Assembly: GCA_025558095.1 (NCBI GenBank)
Contig: JAIVFI010000027.1
Span: 434,001 to 498,000 of the forward strand
Direction: 5' to 3'
From: Hyaloraphidium curvatum
Lineage: Eukaryota > Monoblepharomycota > Hyaloraphidiomycetes > Hyaloraphidiales > Hyaloraphidiaceae
DNA: 64,000 nucleotides
The first letter of the stretch is position 1. Each line of letters starts with the position of its first letter. Below, piece after piece: positions 10,552 through 18,895 of this stretch. Below the pieces are notes generated by a model. The model searched no databases and was not told the DNA's origin. It saw only the letters and a list, made by a program, of their open reading frames with translations. The position numbers and the translations under genes were made by a program.

Positions 10552-10585
10552 CTTTGCCCTCAACAGCCAATGGCTATAGGGGGGC
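10542..10585 (+). promoter_or_regulatory. Programmed -1 ribosomal frameshift signal
   Basis: In the gag frame the sequence is TCA AAA AAC TAG, so the heptamer A AAA AAC lies in the correct phase for tandem -1 slippage and the stop follows at once. After a spacer of about 7 nt, 10556-10585 can form a nested hairpin: GCCC with the G-run ending in C85, enclosing AGCC-AAT-GGCT. A shift places ribosomes in the protease frame (TTC AAA AAA CTA GCT). Confidence 0.85.
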
Positions 10586-11549
10586 GGAGTTTAAGTCCTT
10601 AGAAGCCAAAGGAGATGATGCCTACGCGCAGCTCACCAAGGCCTTCGCGGCACTCCCTGGAATCGTCACCTCCATCGAGGATGCGATGGGTAGCCCGTCC
10701 CAGCCGACGCGGATCGTCCGCGCATGCCGGAACAGCGCACCCGCTGGTCCTGCCTCCCGGGAAGAGCTCCTGACAGAAATGCCGGAGTTTCCACCGACGG
10801 GTACTCCCGACTCGCAAGAACAAGAAGAAATCGACGCCGCCTTTGATGAACGAGCCGGATGGTCCGAACCGGGGCCGATTGACGGCCCCAATGGATTGGC
10901 GGAGGTGAACGCGGTGCCAGGCCCTTTGGAGGTAGAAATACTTTCGGAAGTCTATCCGCAACCGCCTCCCCGTCCAGACGGCGCGCCTCGTTCTCGTCCT
11001 CGTCCTGCCAATCGTCCACTTCAACCAGTGGAAGCTTGGACTTGGGCTTCGCACCGCCAACTTATTTATCAAGCGGCACGCATTTCTGCCATGGTTAACA
11101 ACATTCCAACCATGAATGCGATCGTCGATTCCGGCGCCTCAATCGTCGCCATCAAGACCGCCTTCTTTGTCCGCCTTAATCCATCACCACCAATCCGTCC
11201 GTGGACGCTTGGAACCATCAATACGGCAGCCTCTGGAGGAAGTATATCGGTCAAGGGAGTGGTGGAGCTCGACATTTTTGTCGGCAATCAGCACCTCCTC
11301 ACCGATGCTGTCCTTATGGATGGCATCGAGGATGAACTGATCCTCGGCACGCCTTGGCTGCACGCGCTGAAGGTACAGATGGCCTGGGATATTCCGGCCC
11401 TGTCCTTCAGAGATGATCCGTCCCAGCTGAAGGTCCCAATCCGCACTGTCTCCCGACCGCTATTCTCCTCACATCTGGTTTCTCCCCTGACGGTCACCAC
11501 CGGCTGCGCAATCCCGCCTGGAGAGGACCGCTGGTCACCGTCGCATTGA
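10552..11549 (+). CDS. pro: Aspartic protease region, read by -1 frameshift
   Basis: This frame is open from 10302, overlapping gag, and is expected to be entered by frameshifting at 10542-10548. An acidic linker of about 180 residues is followed by a retropepsin-like domain with the active-site motif IVDSGAS and the later ILGTPWL that closes the fold. The enzyme would cut the Gag and Gag-Pol precursors. It ends in a TGA at 11547-11549 that overlaps the ATG of the next frame (TGATG), so continuation into reverse transcriptase needs a second recoding event or reflects a one-base change. Confidence 0.85.
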
Positions 11550-14500
11550 TGGAATCAACGCCACTGGCAACAGTGGTCGGGATGGCTTTGCCTGGCGTGA
11601 TTGAAACTCCGAATGGACCTCCTTACGACCAGCTCTTGATAGTCCCGTACTTCCCACCGGATGTGAGCAACAGCATGTTTGCTTTCATTCGAAACTACGG
11701 CACTACCGAGGTGGAGCTCTTCGAAGGTTTCCATGCCGGACGTTTCCGCGCCAGGATCCCGCACCAACTTGCGCCCCCGCCACCGCTGCCAGAGCTCAAA
11801 ACGCTCGAGGTCAGGGAATCGGCGCTGGCGCAGGAAGAACTGCCCCACGAGGAACCAACTGTAATCGTGGAGCCAACCGAGGAGGATGCGGCCGGGTTGT
11901 TCTCTGTCCCTCCTGCTTCCTCACTTGGACCGGCCAAACCGCCGAATGCAGTTGCGCCCCCGGTCGAAGCACTCGAGCTGAAACTGGACCAGACCATCCT
12001 CAATGAGGAGCAAAAAGTCCGGTTTCATGCCCTGTGCGATCGCTACCGTGATGTGTTTGCCCCGTGGATTGGGAAGCTCCGCAATCACCGCTTCAAAATC
12101 GACACTGGCGATACCAAGCCCATCCATCAAATTCCCTACCGGACGCCCTTTCGGCTTCGTGCCGAGATGGATGCCGTGATTGACGATCTGCTTGCTCAGG
12201 GCGTTGTTGTCCCCTCGCGCAGCCCTTACGCCGCCCCGGCCCTGATGGTCCCTAAAGGCCACGGATCTGGGGAATGGCGGCTCGTCATTGACTACCGCAA
12301 GCTGAATGCACACACCAAGCGGGACGTCTATCCGACGAAAAACCCGACCGACACCCTCGCGCTATTGCGCACGGCGAAGGTCTGGAGCATCTGCGACATC
12401 CGCTCGGGCTTTTGGCATGTGGAGGTCGCTGACGAGGATAAGGAGAAGACAGCGTTCACGACCCATCGGGGGCTATACCAATGGGAGCGCATGGCTATGG
12501 GATTTACCAATTTGCCGGCTACTTTTGCTCGAATGATGGATGAACTCCTCGCGGGCTTGCAGTGGTGGTGTCTTGTCGTCTTTATCGATGACATCATTAT
12601 CTTCTCGCAGTCCGTCGAAGAGCACTTCCTCCATCTCGAGCTTCTCTTTCAACGGCTTAAGGAGGCCGGCATGACTCTCAAGCTGGCCAAATGCAAGTTT
12701 TTCAGGAATGAAGTTAAGTATCTCGGGCACCTCGTCACGAGCAACGGCCTTCGGGTCGACCCCGAGAAAACTCGCGCAATTGATAATTTCCCGCGCCCTA
12801 CGTCGAAGAAGGAAGTCCAGTCCTTCCTCGGCCTTGCTAACTACTACAGGCCTTTTATCGCCGGGTACGCGAATATTGCGCACCCGCTCACCCGCTTGAC
12901 GCAAGACGGCGCCTCGGTCACCCGCGACTGGGACGATTCCTGCGAGACCGCCTTCAAAACTTTGAAGGGACGGCTTACGACCGCCCCCGTCCTCCGCAGG
13001 CCCGATATGACTAAACCGTTCGTGCTCATTACCGACGCGAGCGACGTGGGCCTCGGCGCCGTCCTGAGTCAGCGCGATGAAACCGGCCGCGACTACGCCG
13101 TGCGCTACGGCAGCCGTGCCCTCCTCCCGAACGAACGCAAATGGGATACGCGCGAGCGCGAAGCCCTGGCTGTCGTCTGGGCGTGCGAGCACTTCCGCCC
13201 GTATCTGATTGGCGCTGAGTTCGAGGTCGTAACCGATCAAAGCGCCCTCAAGTGGTTGCTGGAGACTTCCAAGCCCGGCAGGCTGCAGCGATGGATACTG
13301 CGACTGTCGGAGTTCAAGTTCAAGGTTATCCACCGTGCAGGTAAGGAGAATTCTAACGCTGATTTTCTTTCGCGTCAGATCCCTCCGATGGACCCGGCCG
13401 GCGAAGAGCCGCCTGAGGACCCGGAGGAGATTTTCGACATCCCACAGTTTCGTCCCCTCCCCTGCGACCCACCCTTGTCTTCTAAGGGGGGGAGGGGGCC
13501 CGGACCCTTGTCCGGGAGTGATCCCGGAGGGACCCCGATTTTCCTTAGGATCCCCGCCACCGGCACGTCCGGAAGAGCCACAAACGGATCCATCGGCGAC
13601 CAGGAAAGTTCCGGAGCCGCAAGTATCAAAGGAAACGAGGCCGAAGGGGCTGGAATGGAGATCGAGGCCGCGGAGGAGGCCCCGGTGAGTGATCCCGAAC
13701 GACCCCCTGCGTCCTCGAATCCCCAGATCCTCCTTCCCATTCCATCGATTAATGCATCGGCCGATCCGGACGACGTTCCGGAGCGTGACAAGGCCTACGT
13801 GCACCCGATGCTCTTTAACGCGCTGCCCGAAATCCCGGCCATTAGCGCGATCGACCTGGCTGACGTCATGACCCGAGAATCCCTGCGCAAAGTCCAGGAG
13901 GCTGACGTCGAGACCAGTGCATTAATCCGCTTCGTGCGAGATAATCAGCTCCCTGAGCGGAGCAAGAAACATCCAGAACACGCCCGCTTGAGGAAGTTCT
14001 GCGAGAAATATGGTAATCAGTATTTTCTGGCCAAGGATGGCGTGCTGTGCCGGCGCGATGAAATCACGACCGGAACCCGCCGCATCCCTGTGATCCAGCT
14101 CGTCATTCCGCATGAACTGCGGGAGGCGTACCTTTACCGTGCACACGGAGACCCGCTTAGCGGGCACGTGGGCCGACATAAGGCCTATAATAATCTCCGA
14201 CGGCGAGTCTACTGGGTAGGCATGGCCCACGACGTCCGCAAATGGACGCGCGGATGCCACACGTGCCAATCCAGAAAGCTCCCGTCCGTCGCAAATCAGG
14301 GTCTACTTAAATCCGTCCCCCTCACAGGTCCCAACGAGGACATCTATATCGATTATATTGGCGAGATTAAGCCGGCGACGCCCCGGGGCAACAAGTACCT
14401 CCTCGTGGTTTATGATCCGTTCACGAAATGGGTGGCGGCATATCCAACGAAGGATTGCACCGGGCCGACAACAGCCGAGCTCCTCTATTCTCGCTGGATT

Positions 14501-15577
14501 CTCGAGCATGGTGTGCCAAGACGAATTCACCACGACAACGCACGCAATCTCGACAGCAGCTATCTACAGCACCTACTCAAGCTTCTCAACATTAACCGCG
14601 GCCTCGTTACCGTCGGCCATCCTCAGTCGTCATTGGCGGAGCGCCCAAATCGGTGGATCATGGACGCCCTGAGCGCCGCTGTCGATCAGAGTCAGAGGAC
14701 CTGGGACAGGGACATCACGGGTGTCATCTTCGCCTTCCGGACCTCCATCCACGCTACCACTGGGGAAACTCCCTTCTTCCTCATGCACGGCCGCGACGCC
14801 CGGCTACCTCTCGATCTTCTGTACGATGAAACGGAGATCGAAGAGCCGATAAAACTGCGACCGAGAGATGAGGCAAAGAAGAAGTCGGAGGCCGAACGCC
14901 GCTACACCGACGTGGTGGAAATGCTCTCGCAGCTACGCACGGCGTACGACCTCGTGGCAAGGAAAATGGCGGAGGCGGCCGAGACTCGCAATGCGAGGGA
15001 AAACAGGGCTCGCCTCCCAGTCACCTTCCGCCCGGGCGACATCGTCATGGTCTGGAGTCCCGAGAGAGCCCAAAAGGGCGAATCAGGCAAGTTCGTTTCG
15101 CGGCACATTGGTCCTTACCGCGTCATCCAGCAGGGAAATACGGAGCTGACTTGGCAGCTCCAGCATCTCGATCAAGACACCCACAAAATCACCGTCCACG
15201 TCGATCGAATGCAGCGGTTCAAGCCCTGGGAGGCTGCGGCCTTCAACGCCCGCTCATGGAATGCCAGAGCACCTGAGCTCGCGCCCCAGGACGCCCTCGA
15301 TCTGACGAACCCCATGGATGAGCTCGAGGAGCAGATCGAAATCGAGAATGAGATCGCCCGAGAACGAGAGGACATAGTCGAGGCTATCCTTTCGCACGAG
15401 GGGCAGGGGGACAGGCTCAAGTTCGTCGTGAAATGGTTCGGGCATGCCCGCACGACGAAGGAACCCCTGGATGCGCTGGCGACCGCGATGGACAAGGTCC
15501 ACGGGTACGCCGCCCGCGTCGGTCTCAAACTGCCGTCGTCCGCTCCCGGCCGCCGGCGTAATTATCGTAAACGGTAA
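11549..15577 (+). CDS. pol: Reverse transcriptase-RNase H-integrase-chromodomain polyprotein
   Basis: The 1342-residue frame contains reverse transcriptase with the catalytic VFIDDIIIF near residue 343, RNase H (TDASDVGLGAVLSQ near 494), and integrase with its HHCC finger at about 864-909 and the three catalytic acids near 932, 994 and 1030, all present. A C-terminal chromodomain follows at about 1273-1324 (VEAILSHEG...KFVVKWFGH). Chromodomains of this class guide insertion to modified histones. No stop or frameshift interrupts the frame, so the catalytic part looks functional. The ORF stays open upstream of the ATG to about 11450, overlapping protease. Confidence 0.95.
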   Translation: MESTPLATVVGMALPGVIETPNGPPYDQLLIVPYFPPDVSNSMFAFIRNYGTTEVELFEGFHAGRFRARIPHQLAPPPPLPELKTLEVRESALAQEELPHEEPTVIVEPTEEDAAGLFSVPPASSLGPAKPPNAVAPPVEALELKLDQTILNEEQKVRFHALCDRYRDVFAPWIGKLRNHRFKIDTGDTKPIHQIPYRTPFRLRAEMDAVIDDLLAQGVVVPSRSPYAAPALMVPKGHGSGEWRLVIDYRKLNAHTKRDVYPTKNPTDTLALLRTAKVWSICDIRSGFWHVEVADEDKEKTAFTTHRGLYQWERMAMGFTNLPATFARMMDELLAGLQWWCLVVFIDDIIIFSQSVEEHFLHLELLFQRLKEAGMTLKLAKCKFFRNEVKYLGHLVTSNGLRVDPEKTRAIDNFPRPTSKKEVQSFLGLANYYRPFIAGYANIAHPLTRLTQDGASVTRDWDDSCETAFKTLKGRLTTAPVLRRPDMTKPFVLITDASDVGLGAVLSQRDETGRDYAVRYGSRALLPNERKWDTREREALAVVWACEHFRPYLIGAEFEVVTDQSALKWLLETSKPGRLQRWILRLSEFKFKVIHRAGKENSNADFLSRQIPPMDPAGEEPPEDPEEIFDIPQFRPLPCDPPLSSKGGRGPGPLSGSDPGGTPIFLRIPATGTSGRATNGSIGDQESSGAASIKGNEAEGAGMEIEAAEEAPVSDPERPPASSNPQILLPIPSINASADPDDVPERDKAYVHPMLFNALPEIPAISAIDLADVMTRESLRKVQEADVETSALIRFVRDNQLPERSKKHPEHARLRKFCEKYGNQYFLAKDGVLCRRDEITTGTRRIPVIQLVIPHELREAYLYRAHGDPLSGHVGRHKAYNNLRRRVYWVGMAHDVRKWTRGCHTCQSRKLPSVANQGLLKSVPLTGPNEDIYIDYIGEIKPATPRGNKYLLVVYDPFTKWVAAYPTKDCTGPTTAELLYSRWILEHGVPRRIHHDNARNLDSSYLQHLLKLLNINRGLVTVGHPQSSLAERPNRWIMDALSAAVDQSQRTWDRDITGVIFAFRTSIHATTGETPFFLMHGRDARLPLDLLYDETEIEEPIKLRPRDEAKKKSEAERRYTDVVEMLSQLRTAYDLVARKMAEAAETRNARENRARLPVTFRPGDIVMVWSPERAQKGESGKFVSRHIGPYRVIQQGNTELTWQLQHLDQDTHKITVHVDRMQRFKPWEAAAFNARSWNARAPELAPQDALDLTNPMDELEEQIEIENEIAREREDIVEAILSHEGQGDRLKFVVKWFGHARTTKEPLDALATAMDKVHGYAARVGLKLPSSAPGRRRNYRKR

Positions 15578-15652
15578 GCACTTTCGATTTGACGTTAACT
15601 ATCCACAGACAGCACAACTTCGACTCAACAACAACGACTCGCTCAACAATAA

Positions 15653-16009
15653 CTATCCATAAACGATAACAACCGACCAGAGCGGATCAAAGATGAAAGA
15701 CGTGCTTTCAAACGGCACTTCCTCCGCGTGCTGGTGGCGCACGTGCTTGATAAAGTTGCTCTTCGTTGACGCAAACGTCTTCGAATGGATCACACCTTTC
15801 CCCCGGCATGACCCCAGCATGCACTGCACAGCACAATACTCGTCATCAGCCCGCTTGCCAACCGCGTAGGTCGCGATGGTCCCGTCGGACCAAAGGACCC
15901 ACCACCGCAGCTCTTTATCCCGGATCCTTTCGTCTTGCCGCCGCACCTTCCAGTGCAGCAGCGCGGCGGGGACATCCGGCTGCAAGGGCGGAAAGTTGCG
16001 TCGCAACAT
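15653..16009 (-). CDS. Antisense zinc-finger ORF inside the retrotransposon
   Basis: Between pol and the 3' LTR, an ATG-initiated minus-strand frame encodes 118 residues with natural-looking composition. It has aromatic residues early (LRWWVLW), then two Cys (YCAVQC, GSC), and ends a finger with SNFIKHVRHQH. Spacing and the aromatic N-terminal part resemble a BED-type finger. It is not part of standard Ty3/gypsy elements. It may be a captured host or hAT-transposase fragment, or an antisense regulator. Its ATG shares the palindrome CATG (16007-16010) with the plus-strand ORF. Confidence 0.5.
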   Translation of the reverse strand: MLRRNFPPLQPDVPAALLHWKVRRQDERIRDKELRWWVLWSDGTIATYAVGKRADDEYCAVQCMLGSCRGKGVIHSKTFASTKSNFIKHVRHQHAEEVPFESTSFIFDPLWSVVIVYG

Positions 16010-16307
16010 GGAGCATATTCATCAGTTCGCCGAGCGCACGGTTGCCGAGTACAACACGATTCGCGGCGACCTCGCTTCCATCCAGACCCGCTACGCTGGG
16101 CTCGACTTCCTCGCCTGGGTGGCGGAGCAGCAGGCCGAGCAGGCCGCCGCGGCTCCCGAGTACAACTTCCCGACTCCTCCCTACAACTCCCCACAGCCTA
16201 ACGACCTTTTCAACGAGCTTTTCCCCGACGTCCCCGACATCCCGTCGCCCGCCTACTCGCCCGGGCCCTACATCGGGTACGATGACGGGGAAGTGGCGAT
16301 GGACTGA
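16008..16307 (+). CDS. Extra acidic ORF between pol and the 3' LTR
   Basis: An ATG-initiated frame of 99 residues starts MEHIHQFAERTVAEYN, then is Ala/Gln-rich and ends in a Pro/Tyr/Asp-rich acidic tail. The N-terminal half looks helical. The start codon overlaps the antisense finger ORF's start. No homology is recognised. The spacer position corresponds to where other elements carry envelope or accessory genes, but there is no signal peptide or membrane segment, so it is not envelope-like. Confidence 0.4.
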   Translation: MEHIHQFAERTVAEYNTIRGDLASIQTRYAGLDFLAWVAEQQAEQAAAAPEYNFPTPPYNSPQPNDLFNELFPDVPDIPSPAYSPGPYIGYDDGEVAMD

Positions 16308-16330
16308 ACGCGCCGGGGCGGCGCTTCTCT

Positions 16331-16341
16331 GGGTGGGGGAG
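16331..16341 (+). other. Polypurine tract
   Basis: GGGTGGGGGAG, with a single T, lies directly before the 3' LTR (TGTGG at 16342) and is the expected plus-strand primer for reverse transcription. Confidence 0.7.
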
Positions 16342-16805
16342 TGTGGAGGTCCGGGCCATCTTTCTTACATATTTTTCGTACTTTGTTGGGGAAATAGTCG
16401 TTTGTCGTAACCCGCAGAGGACCTGATCCCGATCTGATCCCGATCTGATCCCGGCGAGATCCCGGAAAGATCCCGGTCTGATCCCGATCTAATCCCGAGC
16501 GCGGGCATAAAAGGCCCATCGAATGTACTGCCAAAGTGCGTGTGTGCGCGACCACTACAGTTCGTCAGTGTTTTCATTCGTCCTCGCCGTGCGGAATTCC
16601 TCCCTCGCCGAGGTCCGAGTCCGTCAAGTCCGACCCTTCTGAGACGTCCCTCGGGAGACAAGTCTCCCTCAAGCGAATCTCTATCGAAGCTAAGTCAAAC
16701 CCCGGCTGCTACTAACTCTACATCGGGCCTTTCGAGACGTGTGAGATTGAACCGTTTGTGCGGCGGGTTAAAGCGCTAGGCCCGGCTTTTACCCGGTCCG
16801 TCACA
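16342..16805 (+). repeat. 3' LTR
   Basis: This is the right copy of the 464-bp repeat. It matches the left copy at 461 of 464 positions and has CATAAAA where the left has TATAAAA. It ends TCACA and is followed by the duplicated target ACTG. Confidence 0.95.
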
Positions 16806-17165
16806 ACTGCGCCGACCGCCGCATCGGGATCCAGCTCGTCCGCGGTCTCTCGACCGGCGAGCACAAGCGCATGAACGTCGCCATGGAGCTGCTTCCCGTC
16901 GCCTCTGTGCTCTCCCTCGACGAGCCCACGACAGGCCTCGACTCCAACACCGGCCGCGAGATCATCGCCAACGTCGTCGAGGTCAAGCGCCTGCGCAAGC
17001 TGGCCTCCGTCGCCACGATCCACCAGCCTTCATACACCATCCTCTCGCCGTTGACTACCTCCTGCTACTCGCCAAGGGCAAGCTCTGCTACTTTGGCCGC
17101 GTCACACGACGCCATGCTTTACTTCGATTTCCTCGGCATTCCGATCATTGGCAACGCAGCCGCGT
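16806..17165 (+). pseudogene. ABCG transporter remnant, 3' piece
   Basis: The frame resumes at the target duplication and reads through the ABC signature (VRGLSTGEHKR), Walker B with D-loop (SLDEPTTGLDS) and the H-loop (IHQPSYTI). After that the homology changes frame to VDYLLLLAKGKLCYFG and back to AMLYFDFLGIP, so at least two small indels are present. Membrane segments are absent. This is a dead half-transporter fragment, killed independently of, or in addition to, the retrotransposon. Confidence 0.8.
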
Positions 17166-17294
17166 ATTCTCCGCTTTGGCGTTCATTGGGCATCGCGTGG
17201 ATGTCGAACAAAGATGGTGGTATCTTCCCTCCCCGCCCCCCTCCCCCCCGCCCCGACTCTGTGCCAAGCCCCCCTCCCTTCCTTCCCGCCTTGT

Positions 17295-18434
17295 TCACCC
17301 CTGGTCGTCCTCCTCCTCCCTCTGGCGCTCCAGCGCCCTCTGCGCCGCGGCGGCCGCCGGCGACATCGAAAGGTCCGAACGCTCGCTCCGGACATCCATC
17401 TCCTCGTCATCGTCCTCCTCATCCATCTCCTCGTCATCGTCCTCCTCGCCCTCAGGAACCGGGTCCCGCTCGCCGGAGAAGATGGCCTCCAGCTCCGCCG
17501 GCGCGATCCGGGCCGCACGGCGAAGGGCGCGGGGAAGGAGCGACTGGTCCAGGGCCACCGGGGTCAAGTCCGGGAGGCCGGGGAAGATGGGGCGCGGCAG
17601 CGTCGCCAGGTTGTTGTGGCGGCAACGGAACGAATGCAACCCGTAGCCCCGGTAGCACGTGCACCTGCAGTCCGTGTTGCCGCCGCAGTGGCACTCGCCA
17701 GTGAGCGGGTCGCAGTCGCCCATGTACTTGTGCCGGGAGTCGCAATACGGGCAGTCACCTGGGATGCAGGAGTCGTTGGAGGTGTGGCGGCCGGCGATCT
17801 CGCACGGGCACTTCGGCCGCTGGCCCCGCCTGGCTCGGCCCGATATCCGACGAGGCCGCGAGAGCATGATGTTGACCTTGGCGTGGGGCGCGACCGCACC
17901 GATGTGCTCGCCCAGGGCTTCAGCCTTCTGCTCGGGGATGCGATCCGCCCCGATCCCGGGCTCAATGTCATGCGGCGCCTTGCCCATCTGATCCATCCAC
18001 TTGCCGAAGTCCTCAATGCGGTACTTGTCGGGGACAATGGCATCGAGATTGAACAACTCCTCGAAAATCCGCTGAGCGATGTCGCAGTGCTCCGAGTCCG
18101 TCTCCAGGCCGGCGGCAACGGAGGGAAAGAGCATCATCTGGTCCGACTCCGCAGCTTCCACCATCCAGAGGCCCACGAGTTGGCGAACGTGCATCATTTC
18201 TTCCGGGCACAGGTTGAGCAGCCGCCCATACAGCCTCGGGCCCCACAGCTGGCGCAGGGCATCGTCGGCATCTTGGAACTGGAGCAGGATCTTGAGCGGC
18301 AACATCAGGAACACGAGAGCGCTGTTCGACGGGCCCATTCGATGGTGCGCCCGGCGGAGGGTCTCGCGCCCGAGGCGCGTAAAGCGAGAACTGTCGAACG
18401 AGACCACCAGCGTGCTCTTGCCGATCGTCGCCAT
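17295..18434 (-). CDS. Unknown Cys-rich protein with acidic tail
   Basis: A single frame of 379 residues starts at the ATG giving MATIGKSTLVVSF. The N-terminal ~200 residues look globular and helical with many Leu and Trp. Residues about 210-290 carry some 14 Cys (CPCEIAG...CPYC...CDP...CHCGG...CRCTCYRGYG) in an EGF- or metal-binding-like spacing. The tail is strongly acidic (EEDDDEEMDEEDDDEEM). There is no signal peptide at this start. An upstream exon is possible because the frame stays open in front of the ATG (GDEEADGLFWDE), but no convincing splice could be placed. No family is recognised. Confidence 0.55.
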   Translation of the reverse strand: MATIGKSTLVVSFDSSRFTRLGRETLRRAHHRMGPSNSALVFLMLPLKILLQFQDADDALRQLWGPRLYGRLLNLCPEEMMHVRQLVGLWMVEAAESDQMMLFPSVAAGLETDSEHCDIAQRIFEELFNLDAIVPDKYRIEDFGKWMDQMGKAPHDIEPGIGADRIPEQKAEALGEHIGAVAPHAKVNIMLSRPRRISGRARRGQRPKCPCEIAGRHTSNDSCIPGDCPYCDSRHKYMGDCDPLTGECHCGGNTDCRCTCYRGYGLHSFRCRHNNLATLPRPIFPGLPDLTPVALDQSLLPRALRRAARIAPAELEAIFSGERDPVPEGEEDDDEEMDEEDDDEEMDVRSERSDLSMSPAAAAAQRALERQREEEDDQG

Positions 18435-18895
18435 CTCGTCCCAGAATAACCCGTCCGCCTCCTCGTCGCCCGACAGATCGGGATGCCGCGAGCTGGAAGT
18501 CGCGCGTGCGGGATCATTTCATTCAGCGACTCGGGGACTAGGACCGCGCGGATTCTCCGGCGCGCAGTGCGCGACGCGTTGCAGAGCACGCCGCGGGACA
18601 CGTCGGGAGCCGGTGATTCATCTTCAGAACCATCTGACGCTCCGACGGTACCGCATTTCGCCGTGAGAGTGTCGGAGAGAAACCCCTCCCCCCTCAACTG
18701 GGCGACCGAGAACACGATCGTCGAGGGGTCTTGGACCCTGGAGGAATAATGGACGGGGAGGCAGGAGGAGGATCGATGGACTTTGGATCTCGTCGGAATT
18801 GCGTAACGGACCGCAATTGCTGTGGATACACGGTCACGGTCGTATGCATTCGAATCACACGCCCGTCAAACACGTCCAGGCGGCCGCCAGGTGCG
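18435..18895. other. Spacer, possible upstream exon
   Basis: This 461-bp stretch between two minus-strand genes has a minus-strand frame (about 18500-18715) that is open and Arg/Ser-rich but has no early ATG. It might hold a 5' exon of the Cys-rich gene. Nothing else is seen. Confidence 0.35.

Larger units (their letters stand above)
8341..16805 (+). mobile_element. Complete Ty3/gypsy chromovirus LTR retrotransposon
   Basis: The 8465-bp element has 464-bp LTRs starting TGTGG and ending TCACA, flanked by the target duplication ACTG at 8337-8340 and 16806-16809. The LTRs differ at three positions only, so insertion is recent. In order it carries a primer-binding site, gag, protease, reverse transcriptase, RNase H, integrase and chromodomain, an extra ~760-bp region and a polypurine tract. 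The pol order (integrase last) and chromodomain define a chromovirus (Metaviridae). It sits inside an ABCG transporter remnant in the same orientation. Confidence 0.95.

Noticed and set aside
12473-13804. 443-residue minus-strand frame opposite reverse transcriptase
   Set aside because: It is antisense to intact, conserved pol motifs and lacks recognisable features, so it is a shadow frame.
15876-16007. N-terminal extension of the extra plus-strand ORF in the retrotransposon
   Set aside because: The frame is open upstream but begins at a GTG opposite the finger ORF and is Ser/Arg/Cys-rich; the ATG at 16008 starts the natural-looking part.
17183-17518. Arg-rich frames opposite the acidic tail of the gene at 17295-18434
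   Set aside because: They are complements of GAG/GAC codon runs and carry no independent signal.
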